A model generated the notes under the pieces. That model ran no database searches and was not told the DNA's origin. It saw only the letters and a list, made by a program, of their open reading frames with translations. Source: Elmis aenea (taxonomy: Eukaryota; Arthropoda; Insecta; Coleoptera; Elmidae). From it: 64,000 nucleotides of DNA. This document shows positions 31,410 through 42,639 of this stretch, piece after piece. The stretch spans positions 11,821,222 to 11,885,221 of the forward strand of contig OX393583.1 of NCBI GenBank assembly GCA_947652605.1, written 5' to 3'. Each line of letters starts with the position of its first letter. Position 1 is the stretch's first letter. The position numbers and the translations under genes were made by a program.

Positions 31410-31956
31410 GGATAAGAAACAAAACAATAAAAGAATTCACTTAACGTTACGCCTACAATATATCAAATGTTAAAGCAACTTAGTAACTCGATGATTAAAA
31501 AATAACAGTATTGCCCCATGCAGATTAGAACACTCTGTATTCATTTAATTCCTTTTTTTTATGATAAATATTTAAATTATAAAAACTTCAACCGAAAACA
31601 GATAATAAATACCACACAATTCGAAAAAACACAAGTTGTGTGGTAAAAGTTGCAAACTTGGCGAACTCCAATTAATTTTGTCACAATCAGAGAAAAAGTT
31701 AATTAAGAAAACAAAAATATGCATCTAGAGAGAGAAGGCCAAGGACGTGAATTCAAAAGTTGCAGCGAACTCAGTTATGCTAAAACTAAAAGCAAATGAC
31801 CGCGATAATTAATAACATCGGAACGTTGACAGAAAGGAAACAAATTCCACGACGAAATAGAAGAACAAACAACTTCATTTGTTTAGAAGATTGTTAAACG
31901 ACAAAATAGTTTCGCTTTCACTAACAGTATAAATTTTATCCTCACTTTGTACCATA
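31410..31956. other. Non-coding spacer
   Basis: No repeat termini or ORF recognised. Confidence 0.4.
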
Positions 31957-32080
31957 TACAGGGTGGGGCAAGGGAACCGACTGTTTTTAAATTGATTAGT
32001 ACTCGGCCATTAAGAAAGGTAGCGTCGTGTGACAGGTGTCATTTAATTCCTTAGCTCAAAGCATTTTATTATCAACTAAC

Positions 32081-32201
32081 ATGGAGCCGTGGACACTAGA
32101 GCACCGCGGTTCAGCGCGAGTTTCGCCGCAGATTCAATATTCATAGAAATTACTCTGCTCCCGCTCATGACACAATTTTACGTTGGGTAAACTTTGCCAC
32201 C
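32081..32201 (+). pseudogene. Transposase N-terminal helix-turn-helix (DUF4817-type)
   Basis: An ATG opens MEPWTLEHR, then after a frameshift and a small deletion TAVQREFRRRFNIHRNY and APAHDTILRWVNFAT. The pattern 'W-T-x-E-x-R ... Q-R-x-F-R-x-x-F-N ... P-x-x-x-T-I-L-R-W-V' is the helix-turn-helix domain (DUF4817) found at the N-terminus of insect Tc1/mariner-like transposases. After RWVNFAT the sequence switches to antisense DDE sequence. Confidence 0.75.
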
Positions 32202-32289
32202 TTCGGGCTATGCAGCGGTTTCTCGTGTAATTGTCGCGGATTTTCAGCAGCCCAATACCGACAATTTTGTCTGTTGACGGCCACATTAA

Positions 32290-33581
32290 CCCTTTATGTC
32301 TCGGTGGTCCTTGGAAGAACCACCACCAATATGGGTAAAAACTGGTAAGCTGAGTTCGCGATTATAGGCCTAGTTGTCAAGTAATACCTTCGTTAATGCT
32401 TGGTGGTAGCATATTAGACCACTTATAGCAAGTTACTCATGCTTAAAAGTGGTCCTTTATGGAACCACCTATGCCGTTAAGACTAATGTTTTCTAAAGTA
32501 GTGAGGTGTTTGTCATAATATAGTTATTTTTGTGAATTTCTGATAGAAGTTGAGGAAGAAAATTTCCGATTTTGGGAAGATTATATCATAATAGGCAATT
32601 CTTTGCTAAAATTACAATAGTTTTAGTTGTATTTGTACAAAGTTTTGAATAATACACTTTATTAAACATTATAACCTTAAAATAGGACAAAGTTTGTACA
32701 TTATTATTTATATACTGCATTCAATGTATGTATTTAGTAATTTTTGTGTAAAATGTATTACTAGTAGGTATGTTCACAATAGTTTATGCACTTTGCATTT
32801 GGGAATATTTATTACCGCTTAGTTGTTATAGCTCTCTTTTTAAAAATTGCAGTGGATATACCTAAAACTGAGTTTGTAATATAACCAGATTTAGAATTTC
32901 ATTACAATATGAACAAAAATAAATAGTCATGTAATGACCTAAAAAACATGTCAAACGAACAATTGGATCATTTATTTGACTGCAATGGAATATCGGACCA
33001 ATAAGTTTTTGATTCTGATATTGGAAGAGATAGTGATGCTGAGGATATAGTGCCCGCTCCACAAAAACATGTTCATGCTTCTGGATATTCTATAACTACA
33101 AGAAAATCTTCAATATCATTCTCCCGCACGGAATATCAAGAGTACTCGGATGATTCCATTGGCGATCCAGATTATCAACTTGAATCTGAATGCGACACAT
33201 CAGATGACGACCATCAAAATAATATCTCGCACATCATTTTAGATGAACAAAATTTTCCCTTGTGTGACCAAAACGAGACAAACATATTCGACGGAAACCA
33301 AGACAATGAAATGAATGAAGATACTGAAAATGAAACCTACGTGTGGAATAAACGCGCGTCCGAAACATTAATGTGGAAGATTTAGATTCACCTTTACTAC
33401 ACTTTTGTAATTTTTTTGCTGAAAATGTGTTTGATGTGATTATACGCCAATCTAACCAGTATTCCCAACGCCTTACTGGCAAAAAAATATTTACAAAAAG
33501 TTATTTTAAAACCATCATGTAAACCCTAACGCTATGTATGTCAAAAAAAATAATCATAAAAAAGTACTGCACCTTAAAGGG
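32290..33581 (+). mobile_element. piggyBac-like element, internally deleted
   Basis: Termini CCCTTTATGTC and CACCTTAAAGGG, flanked by TTAA on both sides (32286-32289 and 33582-33585), the hallmark of piggyBac. The interior contains the N-terminal part of the transposase only. It is inserted in the antisense DDE segment of the Tc1/mariner-like element. Confidence 0.88.
32948..33520 (+). pseudogene. piggyBac transposase N-terminal part
   Basis: Starts MSNEQLDHLFDCNGISDQ; one stop follows, then an acidic region (DSDIGRDSDAEDIV, EYSDDSIGDPDYQLESECD) typical of piggyBac N-termini, with an open frame at 33050-33385. After a frameshift, LDSPLLHFCNFFAENVFDVI and IIRQSNQYSQRL match the start of the DDE_Tnp_1_7 domain (the F-x-x-x-F-t-d-e ... 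T-N-x-Y pattern). Catalytic residues and the cysteine-rich tail are deleted. Confidence 0.8.
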
Positions 33582-33759
33582 TTAAAGTGGAAATGGACTT
33601 CATCGCTCATGTCTTCATTTTGCTCGAAGAGTGCAAGCATTTTCTGTGCATAGTATATTAAACTCGAGTCTTGCGCTGCCAATCGAATTGACCGCTGAGG
33701 ATGGTCATTAAAATATCCCAGGATGTTAACTTAGTTAGTATCATTATTTGTCACACCCT

Positions 33760-33994
33760 TAGGTCGAATACTAGCAAACTTCACTCTTCTAAATAGCAAA
33801 AAATTTGATTCTACGCATTGAAATTCTGTCTGGTCATTACAGTCAAATGAGGATACCTCTCACTGAACACACTTCAAGTTCTTTGAATAATCTTGTGACA
33901 TTCTTCATGAATATAAAATGTTCAAAATATTCGTGTTTGAATACTCTTGATTTTCCATTTTCATGGATACTTCCGACAAACACAGTAAAGGTGG
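33760..33994. other. Non-coding spacer
   Basis: No feature recognised apart from uncertain right-hand remains of the preceding element. Confidence 0.35.
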
Positions 33995-34672
33995 TTTACA
34001 GTTATTAATATTGGCGTTTGTTGTCATTTCCAAGGCTTACTATTTAAAAATGTTATAATTTCTCTTAACTCTATCAAAAATTCTTAATAACTAAAAAATT
34101 GTTGCAGATAGGTATAGAAAACGCTAATACGGATTGATGCAGAATGTAATTTTGCATTAGAAAATGAAAAAAAAGTTTGGGCATTGTATTTGAAAAGAAC
34201 GAGTTTTAGTGGTCTGAAGTTGTATTAAAAGAAAATTAAATTTTGGACACCCTGTAAGTAATGCATGGTTTGCAAAAATTCCAGAATGTACTCCAAGGTT
34301 TCTTTTAGGCATTGTATAAATTTAAACGTTTTTCCTTCAAAAATGGCAGCGTTAGATAATATTAAGCATCACGATGAAAATAATTTTTTTTTTAAGTCCA
34401 AAAATATAAAAAACGACTGCACTTAGGTATAGAAAATGCTAATAAAAGTCCCTTTAAAATAACGTTGTAAATCCATATACACAATAAAAAATAAACCATG
34501 GTATTTGAAATAAGAAAGTACACGTCAACTTCCGGTAATTCCGGAAGTGTCGCCATATTGAAAATATTTTCAATAAAAGATCAGATGCCATTATGGTCAT
34601 AACCATAATTTCAGATCTATATCATTTCTCATACATCATATATTTTTAAGTCCCGTTCTCAATCAATCACCC
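33995..34672. repeat. Dispersed foldback-type repeat, inverted partner at 60340-60985
   Basis: About 650 bases match the reverse complement of 60340-60985. Landmarks are AATATTGGCGTTTGTTGTCA at the left, GCATCACGATGAAAATAA and GGAAGTGTCGCCATATTGAA in the middle, and the end TCTCAATCAATCACCCTG followed by TA. An internal TTGGACACCCTGTAA (about 34243) marks a second CAGGGTG-type terminus. The intervening distance is about 26 kb. Confidence 0.85.
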
Positions 34673-34689
34673 TGTATATTCATTCCTAT

Positions 34690-35330
34690 TGGTTTAAAAA
34701 TTAACTAGGTACTATACTTAAAAAAATAAATGTGGACTAATAATGTTTCCGATCACGACAAACGCATAAAAAATTATCTCTGATAATTAATTTACATGAA
34801 TTGCTTAAAATTAACCAGAAAACGAGTTATCTAGTATATTTACAAATCGAGTTTAAATAAATATTTTACGTAAACAACAGTTTGTAATAAATTGTTCTCC
34901 ATCAACTATCTTGATTTTCCAGATTACAAAATATTTTCAAAAATTCAAAATTTTTAAAATTTTTTTGAAACCGGCTGCAACAATTTTATTCAAATTTTAG
35001 TATGTTATAGAGTTTATTTTTCAAAGTAAAATGCCGTTTGTCTCAACTATTTTGAAGTTTAATCTACAAAATTATTCAAAAAATTAAAAAAAATGAAAAT
35101 TTTTCTCGAAAACGGCTTCAAACTTTTTTTTCAAGTTTTAGTATGTTATAGAGTTTATTTTTCTTAGTGAAATGCCGTTTGTCTCAACTCTCTTGCATTT
35201 CCGTGAAAAAAGTTATGATTAAATTAAAAAAAGTAAAAACACGTGCATGAAACGTTATTTTGACAGACGTCATTAACGTCAAGTTGACAGACGTCATTTA
35301 CAATAATGAAGGTAATTAGAGCGCCTGGAG
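34690..35330. repeat. AT-rich region with 128-base tandem repeats
   Basis: Two units (about 34955-35085 and 35090-35215) share TTTTAGTATGTTATAGAGTT and AAATGCCGTTTGTCTCAACT, with a weaker third unit just before. Then TTGACAGACGTCATT occurs twice (about 35259 and 35283). Non-coding. Confidence 0.7.
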
Positions 35331-35984
35331 CGGCATTTTAAACTTTTTCCGCCCACAAATACACAAATATATACATGAATACACACAATATAATATGGCG
35401 AAAGTCATTTGGTGGCCACACCAGTTTTTTTTTTCCGAATCTCTACACGTTTTTAAGCCTTTGCTACCTTCAGTGATAATGTGATAATTACCCATTTCGA
35501 TTAAGACGGATGTTAAATTTCAGTGCAAATCATGATGATAACTACAAAAATGTTTGAGGGACCTATGACGTACGCCACAAGCCGCGGCTTTTGTTTATGT
35601 TTTAATGTAGATAATTTGTTAATTAGATAATTAACTAACTAAATATAAACTTTTTTTTGATAACGCCAGCTTTGATTCACTGTCACACTGTACGTTTATA
35701 TATGTAGTTGCTATGTTTCGATATCAGTGCATGATTTAATGTGAAGCACGTGTTGGTACCTTCTAATGACAAATTATGATGACACAATGGGCGAAATTTT
35801 CGAAATTTTTAATCGCACGGTTTATTAACGATGTTGGTGGAAATTTAGAACAATAGGTTTAAGTGTTCAAAGTTCAAAAATAACGTATAAAAATGTATTA
35901 GTAACGGACGGTGTGCCATTGAAAACCCCAGCTTTGTACACGCTGGTCCAACTTCTATTGGATTACATGGGTATGTGCGGGGCC
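35331..35984. other. Non-coding spacer
   Basis: No ORF or repeat terminus recognised. Confidence 0.4.
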
Positions 35985-36070
35985 ATCGTTATACTAGCGG
36001 GTCGACTTCCTACTTCAAAATGCGAGAAAAGTGGTGGGGATAAAGGCCGACCGTTCATTATTTGCTTATT
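35985..36070. repeat. 85-base repeat, inverted copy at 26345-26430
   Basis: Contains GTTATACTAGCGGGTCGACT and GCGAGAAAAGTGGTGGGGAT and is the reverse complement of the copy at 26345-26430. Confidence 0.75.
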
Positions 36071-36138
36071 TTTGCTGTACACTTGAATTTTTTTGCTGGT
36101 CTCTAATACCAGATGATTTTTTTTTAAATGTACATATA

Positions 36139-37805
36139 CAGGGTGTCCCCGTTATCACCGCGAATATTTTAAGTGGTGATAGAGGACCTTTTGCTAAGAA
36201 AAAATTTCAAGTAAAGTTTTTTCCTAAAATCAAATGCTAAGCCGATATCAACACTTACTTGATTTTTTTACACTTCTGCATTTATAAGACTCTGTAGCCG
36301 AAAATATTAATTTTATCGTAAAATACCTTACTTGCATGAAATTCTCTACAAAATTAGTTCTATTTATTTTTTGTCTACAGGCAATGGTTTGAGAGTTATA
36401 AAGCAGTTTGTACAAAAAAATGTAAAAAATTTACAAAATTTAATTGTTTCTTAGACTTTGCAACCGCTGTATCTTTAAAACGAAAGGTTGTACAAAAAAA
36501 CCGACGGCCCATTCCGGATAGCAAATTTTATGGGCTACAACTTTGGTAAAGTGAAATTTTTTGAAAATCAGACCGATTTTCCGGAAAAGCTGAAAATAAG
36601 GAATAGAGTGCAAAAACAAAATTTCCTACAAATATTGTTTTGTATTTAAAACAGCTTTTAAAGAGAGTGCGATTACGTGATTGAAACTGATGGAGGTCAT
36701 TTTGAACAATTATTGAAGTAATTTTGGGGTTACATGTTAATTTTATTGCGTCCAGATGGATTTGCATTGTTTTGCATTTTATCGTTTTCGAAAAACAAAA
36801 ACTCCCGGTAATTATGATATTTTGTATTTAAAAATGCTATAGCATTTGCAACATTCATAAAATTATGTATCTCATCAGTTTCAAAGCTTTTTATGAAGTT
36901 TGAAATTCTTCAGAAAACCACCCCTTATCATTTTTTTTAAGGAGCTAACGAACAAATTTAACAAAAAATTGTATAATTGCATATAAATAAGTTATGTAAA
37001 TTTTTAAAAACGCCGCATCTTTTTAACGAAACGTCGTAGAGCAAAACGGATGCCTATTGCGGATTTAACGGACTACAACTTCGGTAAATATGTTGTTCAA
37101 TAAAACTAAATGTATCATAGAAATGTTTATAATAGTGAAAAGGTGAGACAAAAAAAACGATAAAATGCAAATCCATCTGGACGCAATAAAATTAACATGT
37201 AACCACAAAATTACTTCAATAAGTGTTCAAAATGACCTCCATAATTTTCAATTACGTAATCGCACTCTCTTTAAAAGCATTTTTAAATACAAAACAATAT
37301 TTGTAGGAAATTTTGTTTTTGCACTCTATTCCTTATTTTCAGCTTTTCCGGAAAATCGGCTTAATTTTCAAAAAATTTCACTATACCAAAGTTGTAGACC
37401 ATAAAATTTTCTATCCGAAATTGGCCGTCGGTTTTTTTGTACAACCTTTCGTTTTAAAGATACAGCGGTTGCAAAGTCTAAGAAACAATTAAATTTTGTA
37501 AATTTTGTAAATTTTTTTGTACAAACTGCTTTATAACTCTCAAACCATTGCCTGTAGACAAAAAATAAATAGAACTAATTTTGTAGAGAATTTCATGCTC
37601 TATTAAAAAGCTTTAAGATATTTTACGATAAAATTTATATTTTCGGCTACAGAGTCTTATAAATGCAGAAGTGTAAAAAAATCAAGTAAGTGTTGATATC
37701 AGCTTAGCATTTGATTTTTGGAAAAAAATTTACTTGAAATTTTTTCTTAGAAAAAGGTCCTCTATCACCACTTAAAATATTCGCGGTGATAACGGGGACA
37801 CCCTG
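36139..37805. mobile_element. CAGGGTG foldback element
   Basis: Starts CAGGGTGTCCCCGTTATCAC and ends GTGATAACGGGGACACCCTG, with TA on both sides. Arms are about 640 bases. The two 79-codon ORFs (36528-36767 minus, 37165-37404 plus) are the same arm sequence read twice, not genes. Loop around 36790-37150. Confidence 0.92.
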
Positions 37806-38120
37806 TATCTCCAACTTCACAGTGAGGTACATTTACAAAAAAGCAAAAACTTTTTACGTCACCATTGTTTGCTTTTTTTTTCTAATTTTTGTTTTATACG
37901 ATAGAGATATTCAAAAACCCAAACAACATCAACCGAGACAACGGCTACCCCCTCCACAATTCCTGTACATTTTAAATTTTTTGCTGGTTCCTAATATGGG
38001 GTAATTATAAAAACATTTTGTACCTCCAACTTCACGGTGAGGTACATTAGCAAAAAATCAATCAACTGTTTACGTCATTTTTTGCAAATTTTTGCTTTAC
38101 TTTTTAATTTTTTTGCTGGT
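37806..38120. repeat. Degenerate direct repeats around the foldback
   Basis: Units starting CTCCAACTTCACAGTGAGGT (37809) and CTCCAACTTCACGGTGAGGT (38024) both run to a TTTTTTGCTGGT motif (about 37979 and 38112). The same motif precedes the foldback at about 36090. The foldback therefore sits inside a short array of roughly 200-base repeats. Confidence 0.65.
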
Positions 38121-38129
38121 CGCTTCCAC

Positions 38130-38486
38130 AAGATATAACTGTTTCATGAATATTATGTGCTACAAATAGTATTCGTTGATTTTCAACCAGAATAACGTAA
38201 AATAACCGCAATTTACGTTAATATTTTGTTCTAATAACTTAATAATAAATAAAATTCAATTAATAATTTACACATGCTTTTTATTTATTGATTTTTAAAG
38301 GCAATTTTGTTGCGGTGATTATCAAAACCATAAACTATTTATTGTACGTAGCCCAGGTTGGTTAATTAATTGTTAATACGAAATTGTTTTGTGTGTTTTT
38401 AGTAAATTAAATTTTTACTTTGAGGTAAGTGATAAATAATTATGCTATTAGTTGATATTTGCATGTTTAGTAGCATGTGCTTATAA
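38130..38486. other. Non-coding spacer
   Basis: AT-rich. Nothing recognised. Confidence 0.4.
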
Positions 38487-38494
38487 CTTATATA

Positions 38495-39815
38495 CAGTGG
38501 CGTAGCTAGGGTTTGTGCCGCCCGGGGCGGTCCCTGAATTTGCCGCCCCTATACAGGGTGTGTAAAAATTGGCGGAAGGGCTATGTTCTTCGTAAAATTC
38601 TAAGTCGAAAATCTTAATACGAAAATGTTGTACCATGCTTCCTATGGCCTCAGGAACCATTTAAAGAAAAAAAAAATTGGCTACATTGCATACATTCATT
38701 TGCGTTTGGACATTTTTTTATCAGCAATTTTTACTTAGGTATTTACATTTTTTGTTCGAACTGAAAGCCTTCAGTTCGTAAACATAGCTGCAAACGTTTG
38801 GGTATCGTAAAACACAAACAAGAAATAATTACGAGAAAAACAGAGATGACAGCTAAGGACAATGTTGCCATATGTATTACTGTCATTCAAATCAGTGATT
38901 TACATATTTTCAACACCAATTTTTGAAAGGAAGAACACAACATCTAGGAAAAAATACTATTCGAAATCTATTTTTATTCCAAATTGCAGCTTTTTCATTT
39001 GTAAGTATTAAATAATAACGCCTATTAAAGGACTAAATGTTAAAGCTTTGAGGACCTCTTGCAGACACAGCAAGCGTGGTACAACATTTTCGTATTAAGA
39101 TTTTCGACTTAGAATTTTACGAAGAACATCGCCCCGTGTAGCCCTTCCGCCAATTTTTACACACCCTGTATATAAGGGTCGCTAACTTTTGATTTTTCCA
39201 AAACCAAGCAGAGATCGACACAAATATGTGGGGGGGTAAATAAAATGCGCCGCAGGCGAATTTTTTTAAATTTTAGACGTTCAAACGCGTTTTAATGCAA
39301 AGCCAGATAATGTAGAATACTTAACCATCTTCCAAAATTACAGTTTTACAGTAGAACCTTTTCTGATTTTTATTTTCCTTAATCAGATCGCCCCCACTCC
39401 CACGAAATTATTTTTAATAAAGATGAAAAATTACTGTTACAAGAGAGTTTAAAACTGCATGGAATTTAATGCCTAAAATAAATGAATTGTTTCATAATTT
39501 TATTGAATGGTTGGTACCGTATCATAAATGTTATTAGGAACTTGGAATTTCTGTAGTTACAAGGGGGCGGGTTTTCAGTGAAGCAAGGTCAAGTTGCCCG
39601 TTTTATCCTCTAACTTCGATAAGAATTCCTTTTTTGAAATTAATTTTTATGAATTTAAAAGCGCCAAAGCCTGTACTGATTATTATATCTACTGATCCTT
39701 CATTACCCCGAGATTTTCATTTTTACCCCATTTGGGTAGACTAAAAGTGCCGCCCCAAAAAAATGTGCCGCCCGGGGCAAACCGAGCTCCCCGCCCCCCC
39801 TTTGCTACGCTACTG
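38495..39815. mobile_element. hAT element with foldback insert
   Basis: Starts CAGTGGCGTAGCTAGGG and ends CTTTGCTACGCTACTG, with a perfect 8-base duplication CTTATATA (38487-38494 and 39816-39823). GC-rich subterminal GTGCCGCCCGGGGC occurs at both ends. No transposase. The foldback at 38554-39168 is nested near its left end. Confidence 0.93.
38554..39168. mobile_element. CAGGGTG foldback inside a hAT
   Basis: Starts CAGGGTGTGTAAAAATTGGC and ends GCCAATTTTTACACACCCTG, flanked by TA (38552-38553 and 39169-39170; TATA in context). Removing it leaves CCGCCCCTATAAGGGTCGC, a plausible continuous hAT sequence. Arms of about 120 bases match well (GAAAATCTTAATACGAAAAT and its complement). Confidence 0.92.
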
Positions 39816-39829
39816 CTTATATACCTCAT

Positions 39830-40460
39830 ATAAATAGACATATACAATGTTTTTTGTAAATGATTTGTTGTCTAATTTGTTAAAATGATTTACTTGAAAA
39901 TAAAAACAAAAAGTAGTGGAAAACTAAGTACCAAACAACTTTTATTCAAAACATTTTTCCCTAAAAGGGATATTTACTGAGATATATAGCATATTCCATA
40001 ACTTTTGGACACACTGTACACCTGAACGTTTTATACATGTATGACATACGACACATCTGTCATTTTATGAATGACCTTTGTATGACGTCATTAAGATCAC
40101 TCTTTCGTCATTGATATGTTTATGAATTTCGTCGGATGGGCCAGCCTATTAGTTTACTATCCTTGATAGGATATAGCCTAAATGTAACTGTGTTTTGTTT
40201 TAACTACTTGATTTTATGATATATTTTAAATTATTTCAGATTTATTTACAAGGCAACTTATTTTATTATACCTACGAAGAAATTTGTACCGACTTGCATT
40301 TTAACCGCCTACCCAATTACGTCATAGGACTTTTAACTGATAACTAAACTTCACAGTCATGAAATTTTAAAATGACGTGCATAGCGCAATTGTTTTATAA
40401 ACAAAATGCGGTAAAAAAAAACAATCCATGTCTTAACGAGGAATACGAACTTTCAACCTG
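39830..40460. other. Non-coding with a decayed element end
   Basis: AACTTTTGGACACACTGTACA near 40000 is a decayed CACCCTGTA-type terminus. The CAAACAACTTTTATTCAAAA nearby recurs at about 42725. No gene. Confidence 0.4.
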
Positions 40461-40462
40461 TA

Positions 40463-41462
40463 CAGGGTGATTCAAATCGAGGGCGACCGTGGGGTTCTCG
40501 CTTATTGCTGAAGTTAGAGAGTAGGTTCAAATTTGGAAAAGTTGCTAAATTTTATGATCATCAATAATATCAAGACAGATTTGAAATATCATCAATTGTT
40601 TTTAAAAGAATTGAAAAAACCTGAAAAAATGACTTCGTTTTTTTTGCTATAACTTTTTTTTATAATTTTTTTTAAATCTGTTCAAACTTTTACATCCACT
40701 TTTTATTTACTTTTGCTGCCTTCAATTTTTTGCTGTGCCGATTCCGTTTTGTTTTATAGGTACTAACTTTTAAATTTCTTATAGGCGACAAACTTGATTT
40801 TCATCTAGTTAGCTAAAACTTTTTTTCTGATTTAAAAATGTTATACACGATTATGTTATTTTCATAAACAACGTATTTATTTGGAAAAATAGGTTTTCAT
40901 TTATTCGACATATTTAATAACTGGATGAAAATCAAGTTTGTCGCCCATAAGAAATTAAAAAGTTCGTACCTATAAAACAAAACGGAATCGGCACAGCAAA
41001 CAATTGATGGCACCAATAAAAGTAAAATAAAAAGTGGACATGTAAAAGTTTTTACAGATATAAAAAAATTATGAATTAAAAAATTATTGCAAAAAAACTA
41101 AGTCATTATTCAGTTTCTTTAAATTTTTTCAAAAACACTTGAAGATATTTCAAATATGTTTTGATATTAAGAAACGGAATCGGGGCACAGCAAAAATTGA
41201 TGGCACCGTTAAAAGTAAAACAAAAAGTGGCCATCTAAAAGTTTTTACAGATTTAAAAAAATATATAAATATAAAAAAGTTATAGCAAAAAAACGAAGTT
41301 TTAGTTTATCAACTTTTTTCAAAAACAGTTGAAGATATTTTAAATCTGTCTCGATATTATTGATAAGCATAAAATTTAGAAACTTTACCAAATGTAAACC
41401 TACCCTCTATCTTCAGTAATAAACGATATCCCCATGGTCGCCCTCGAATTTGGATCACCCTG
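40463..41462. mobile_element. CAGGGTG foldback with internal tandem duplication
   Basis: Starts CAGGGTGATTCAAATCGAGG and ends CCTCGAATTTGGATCACCCTG (TA left, CA right). The arms match over about 150 bases. The interior right half holds two tandem copies (about 40985-41170 and 41175-41350) of a segment with GATGGCACC and AAAGTTTTTACAGAT, mirrored once in the left arm near 40680-40735, so arm symmetry is broken by duplication. Confidence 0.85.
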
Positions 41463-41579
41463 CACATTACCAAAAAAAAAAAAAAAATACAATTATTTTT
41501 TTAATGACACAAATGAGGCAGGCGATTAAATTTTGTGTCAATAAAATTCTGGTCAAATGTAGAATGAAACTGGGTGCAC

Positions 41580-41945
41580 AGATAGTCCAAAGTTGGATGG
41601 GATTACATGTGCGCTTAATATTAAAGATAGAGAAACGGTTTTTTGAGACAAACTCAAAACCGTTTTCAAAATATTGTCATTTCCGGTTGTCACAAAAAAG
41701 TTACTTTTTGTCATATTACCTACTAATGTGTCGTATCTCCGTTATTGTTGTAGGTTTCGAAAAAAAAAGTTGAGATTATTTTTATGTAAAATTCGATTAT
41801 ATTAAAAAAAATATATTTTACCAGCCATTTAAAAGTTATGGCACAAACTTACTTTTTTGTAAATAAAAGCTATAGCTGGCCATGACCTATTTAAATTCCT
41901 TATTTTTTCTCATTCCAAATACATAGGGGTTCATGTATTTATTTT
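41580..41945. repeat. Inverted copy of the window's first repeat
   Basis: Contains CATGACCTATTTAAATTCCT and AGAGAAACGGTTTTTTGAGA, matching the reverse complement of 1-415. Confidence 0.7.
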
Positions 41946-42114
41946 CAATAATACGCAATTTACGAAGGTTTTTTAGTTTATTTTTTAGAGAAAAACAAGG
42001 TAGGTTGTAAAATCTTTTAAAATTCATGTGGTACAAGTTACAAAGGTTTTCTAATTTGTTTTTAAGATAAACATCAAACATTTTTGAACATTAGATAAAC
42101 AACAATATATCTAG

Positions 42115-42630
42115 GTACAAGTTACAAAAGTTTTAGATGCAAAATTGAATTGTCTTTCAAAATGTAATTATAGGGTTTTATGTGTCTAAAATCAAACGTT
42201 TTTGAAAAAATCAAACGTTTTTGAGTTAGTTAGGTTTTTATGAAAATTTTGACAAAAACAAATTTTAAAGGTAATTAAATTATCGATAAAAATATGTAAA
42301 AGTATATGTGTTCTATTTAAAAAAATTGACTTATCCGTGTTTGAAGTTTAAACCAATTGGACCGAGCATAAAAAACACCCTGTGTTATATTTTAAAATTT
42401 TAACTAGTCAGCAATCACTATGATACTATTGTACGTATACAAAAAAGTTTCAAAGGAATTCGTTCTGAAATTGCTATGTTGTGAAATGTCAATATTTTCT
42501 GTCCTGTATCTGTCAAAATTTCCATTACAACTTAAATAACTCAAAAACGATTGATTTTAGACACATAAAACCCTATACATTTTGAAAGACAATTCAATTC
42601 TGCATCTAAAAAGTTTAAAGTATACTGGGT
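42115..42630. mobile_element. Foldback-type repeat with decayed ends
   Basis: Left arm with AAATTGAATTGTCTTTCAAA and GGTTTTATGTGTCTAAAATC is mirrored by GATTTTAGACACATAAAACC and TTTGAAAGACAATTCAATTC at 42550-42600. An internal AAAAACACCCTGTG near 42366 and the end TATACTGGGTG at 42622 are terminus-like. The central part recurs at about 59865-59960. Confidence 0.65.
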
Positions 42631-42639
42631 GTACTATTT

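Larger units (their letters stand above)
32202..33640 (-). pseudogene. Transposase DDE segment, antisense and split
   Basis: Read on the minus strand, about 33640-33586 gives LALFEQNEDMSDEVHFHF, matching the F-S-D-E-A-H-F-H-L catalytic motif of DDE_3 transposases. After skipping the piggyBac element, 32285-32202 continues VNRQNCRYWAAENPRQLHEK then PLHSPKV, matching the V-N-K-Q-N-x-R-x-W segment that normally follows. The order and orientation show an internal inversion relative to the helix-turn-helix. Met precedes Ser-Asp where Phe is usual. Confidence 0.7.
31959..33760. mobile_element. Rearranged Tc1/mariner-like (IS630) element
   Basis: Left terminus CAGGGTGGGGCAAGGGAACC after TA (31957-31958). 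Inside are two parts of one transposase type in opposite orientations: a helix-turn-helix domain on the plus strand (32081-32201) and a DDE segment on the minus strand (about 33640-33586 then 32285-32202), the latter split by a piggyBac element at a TTAA. The right terminus was not identified, so the end is approximate. Confidence 0.65.

Noticed and set aside
36528..37404. Two ORFs of 79 codons with nearly identical proteins, minus and plus
   Set aside because: They are the same arm of a foldback read on its two mirrored copies. No domain, no initiation context.
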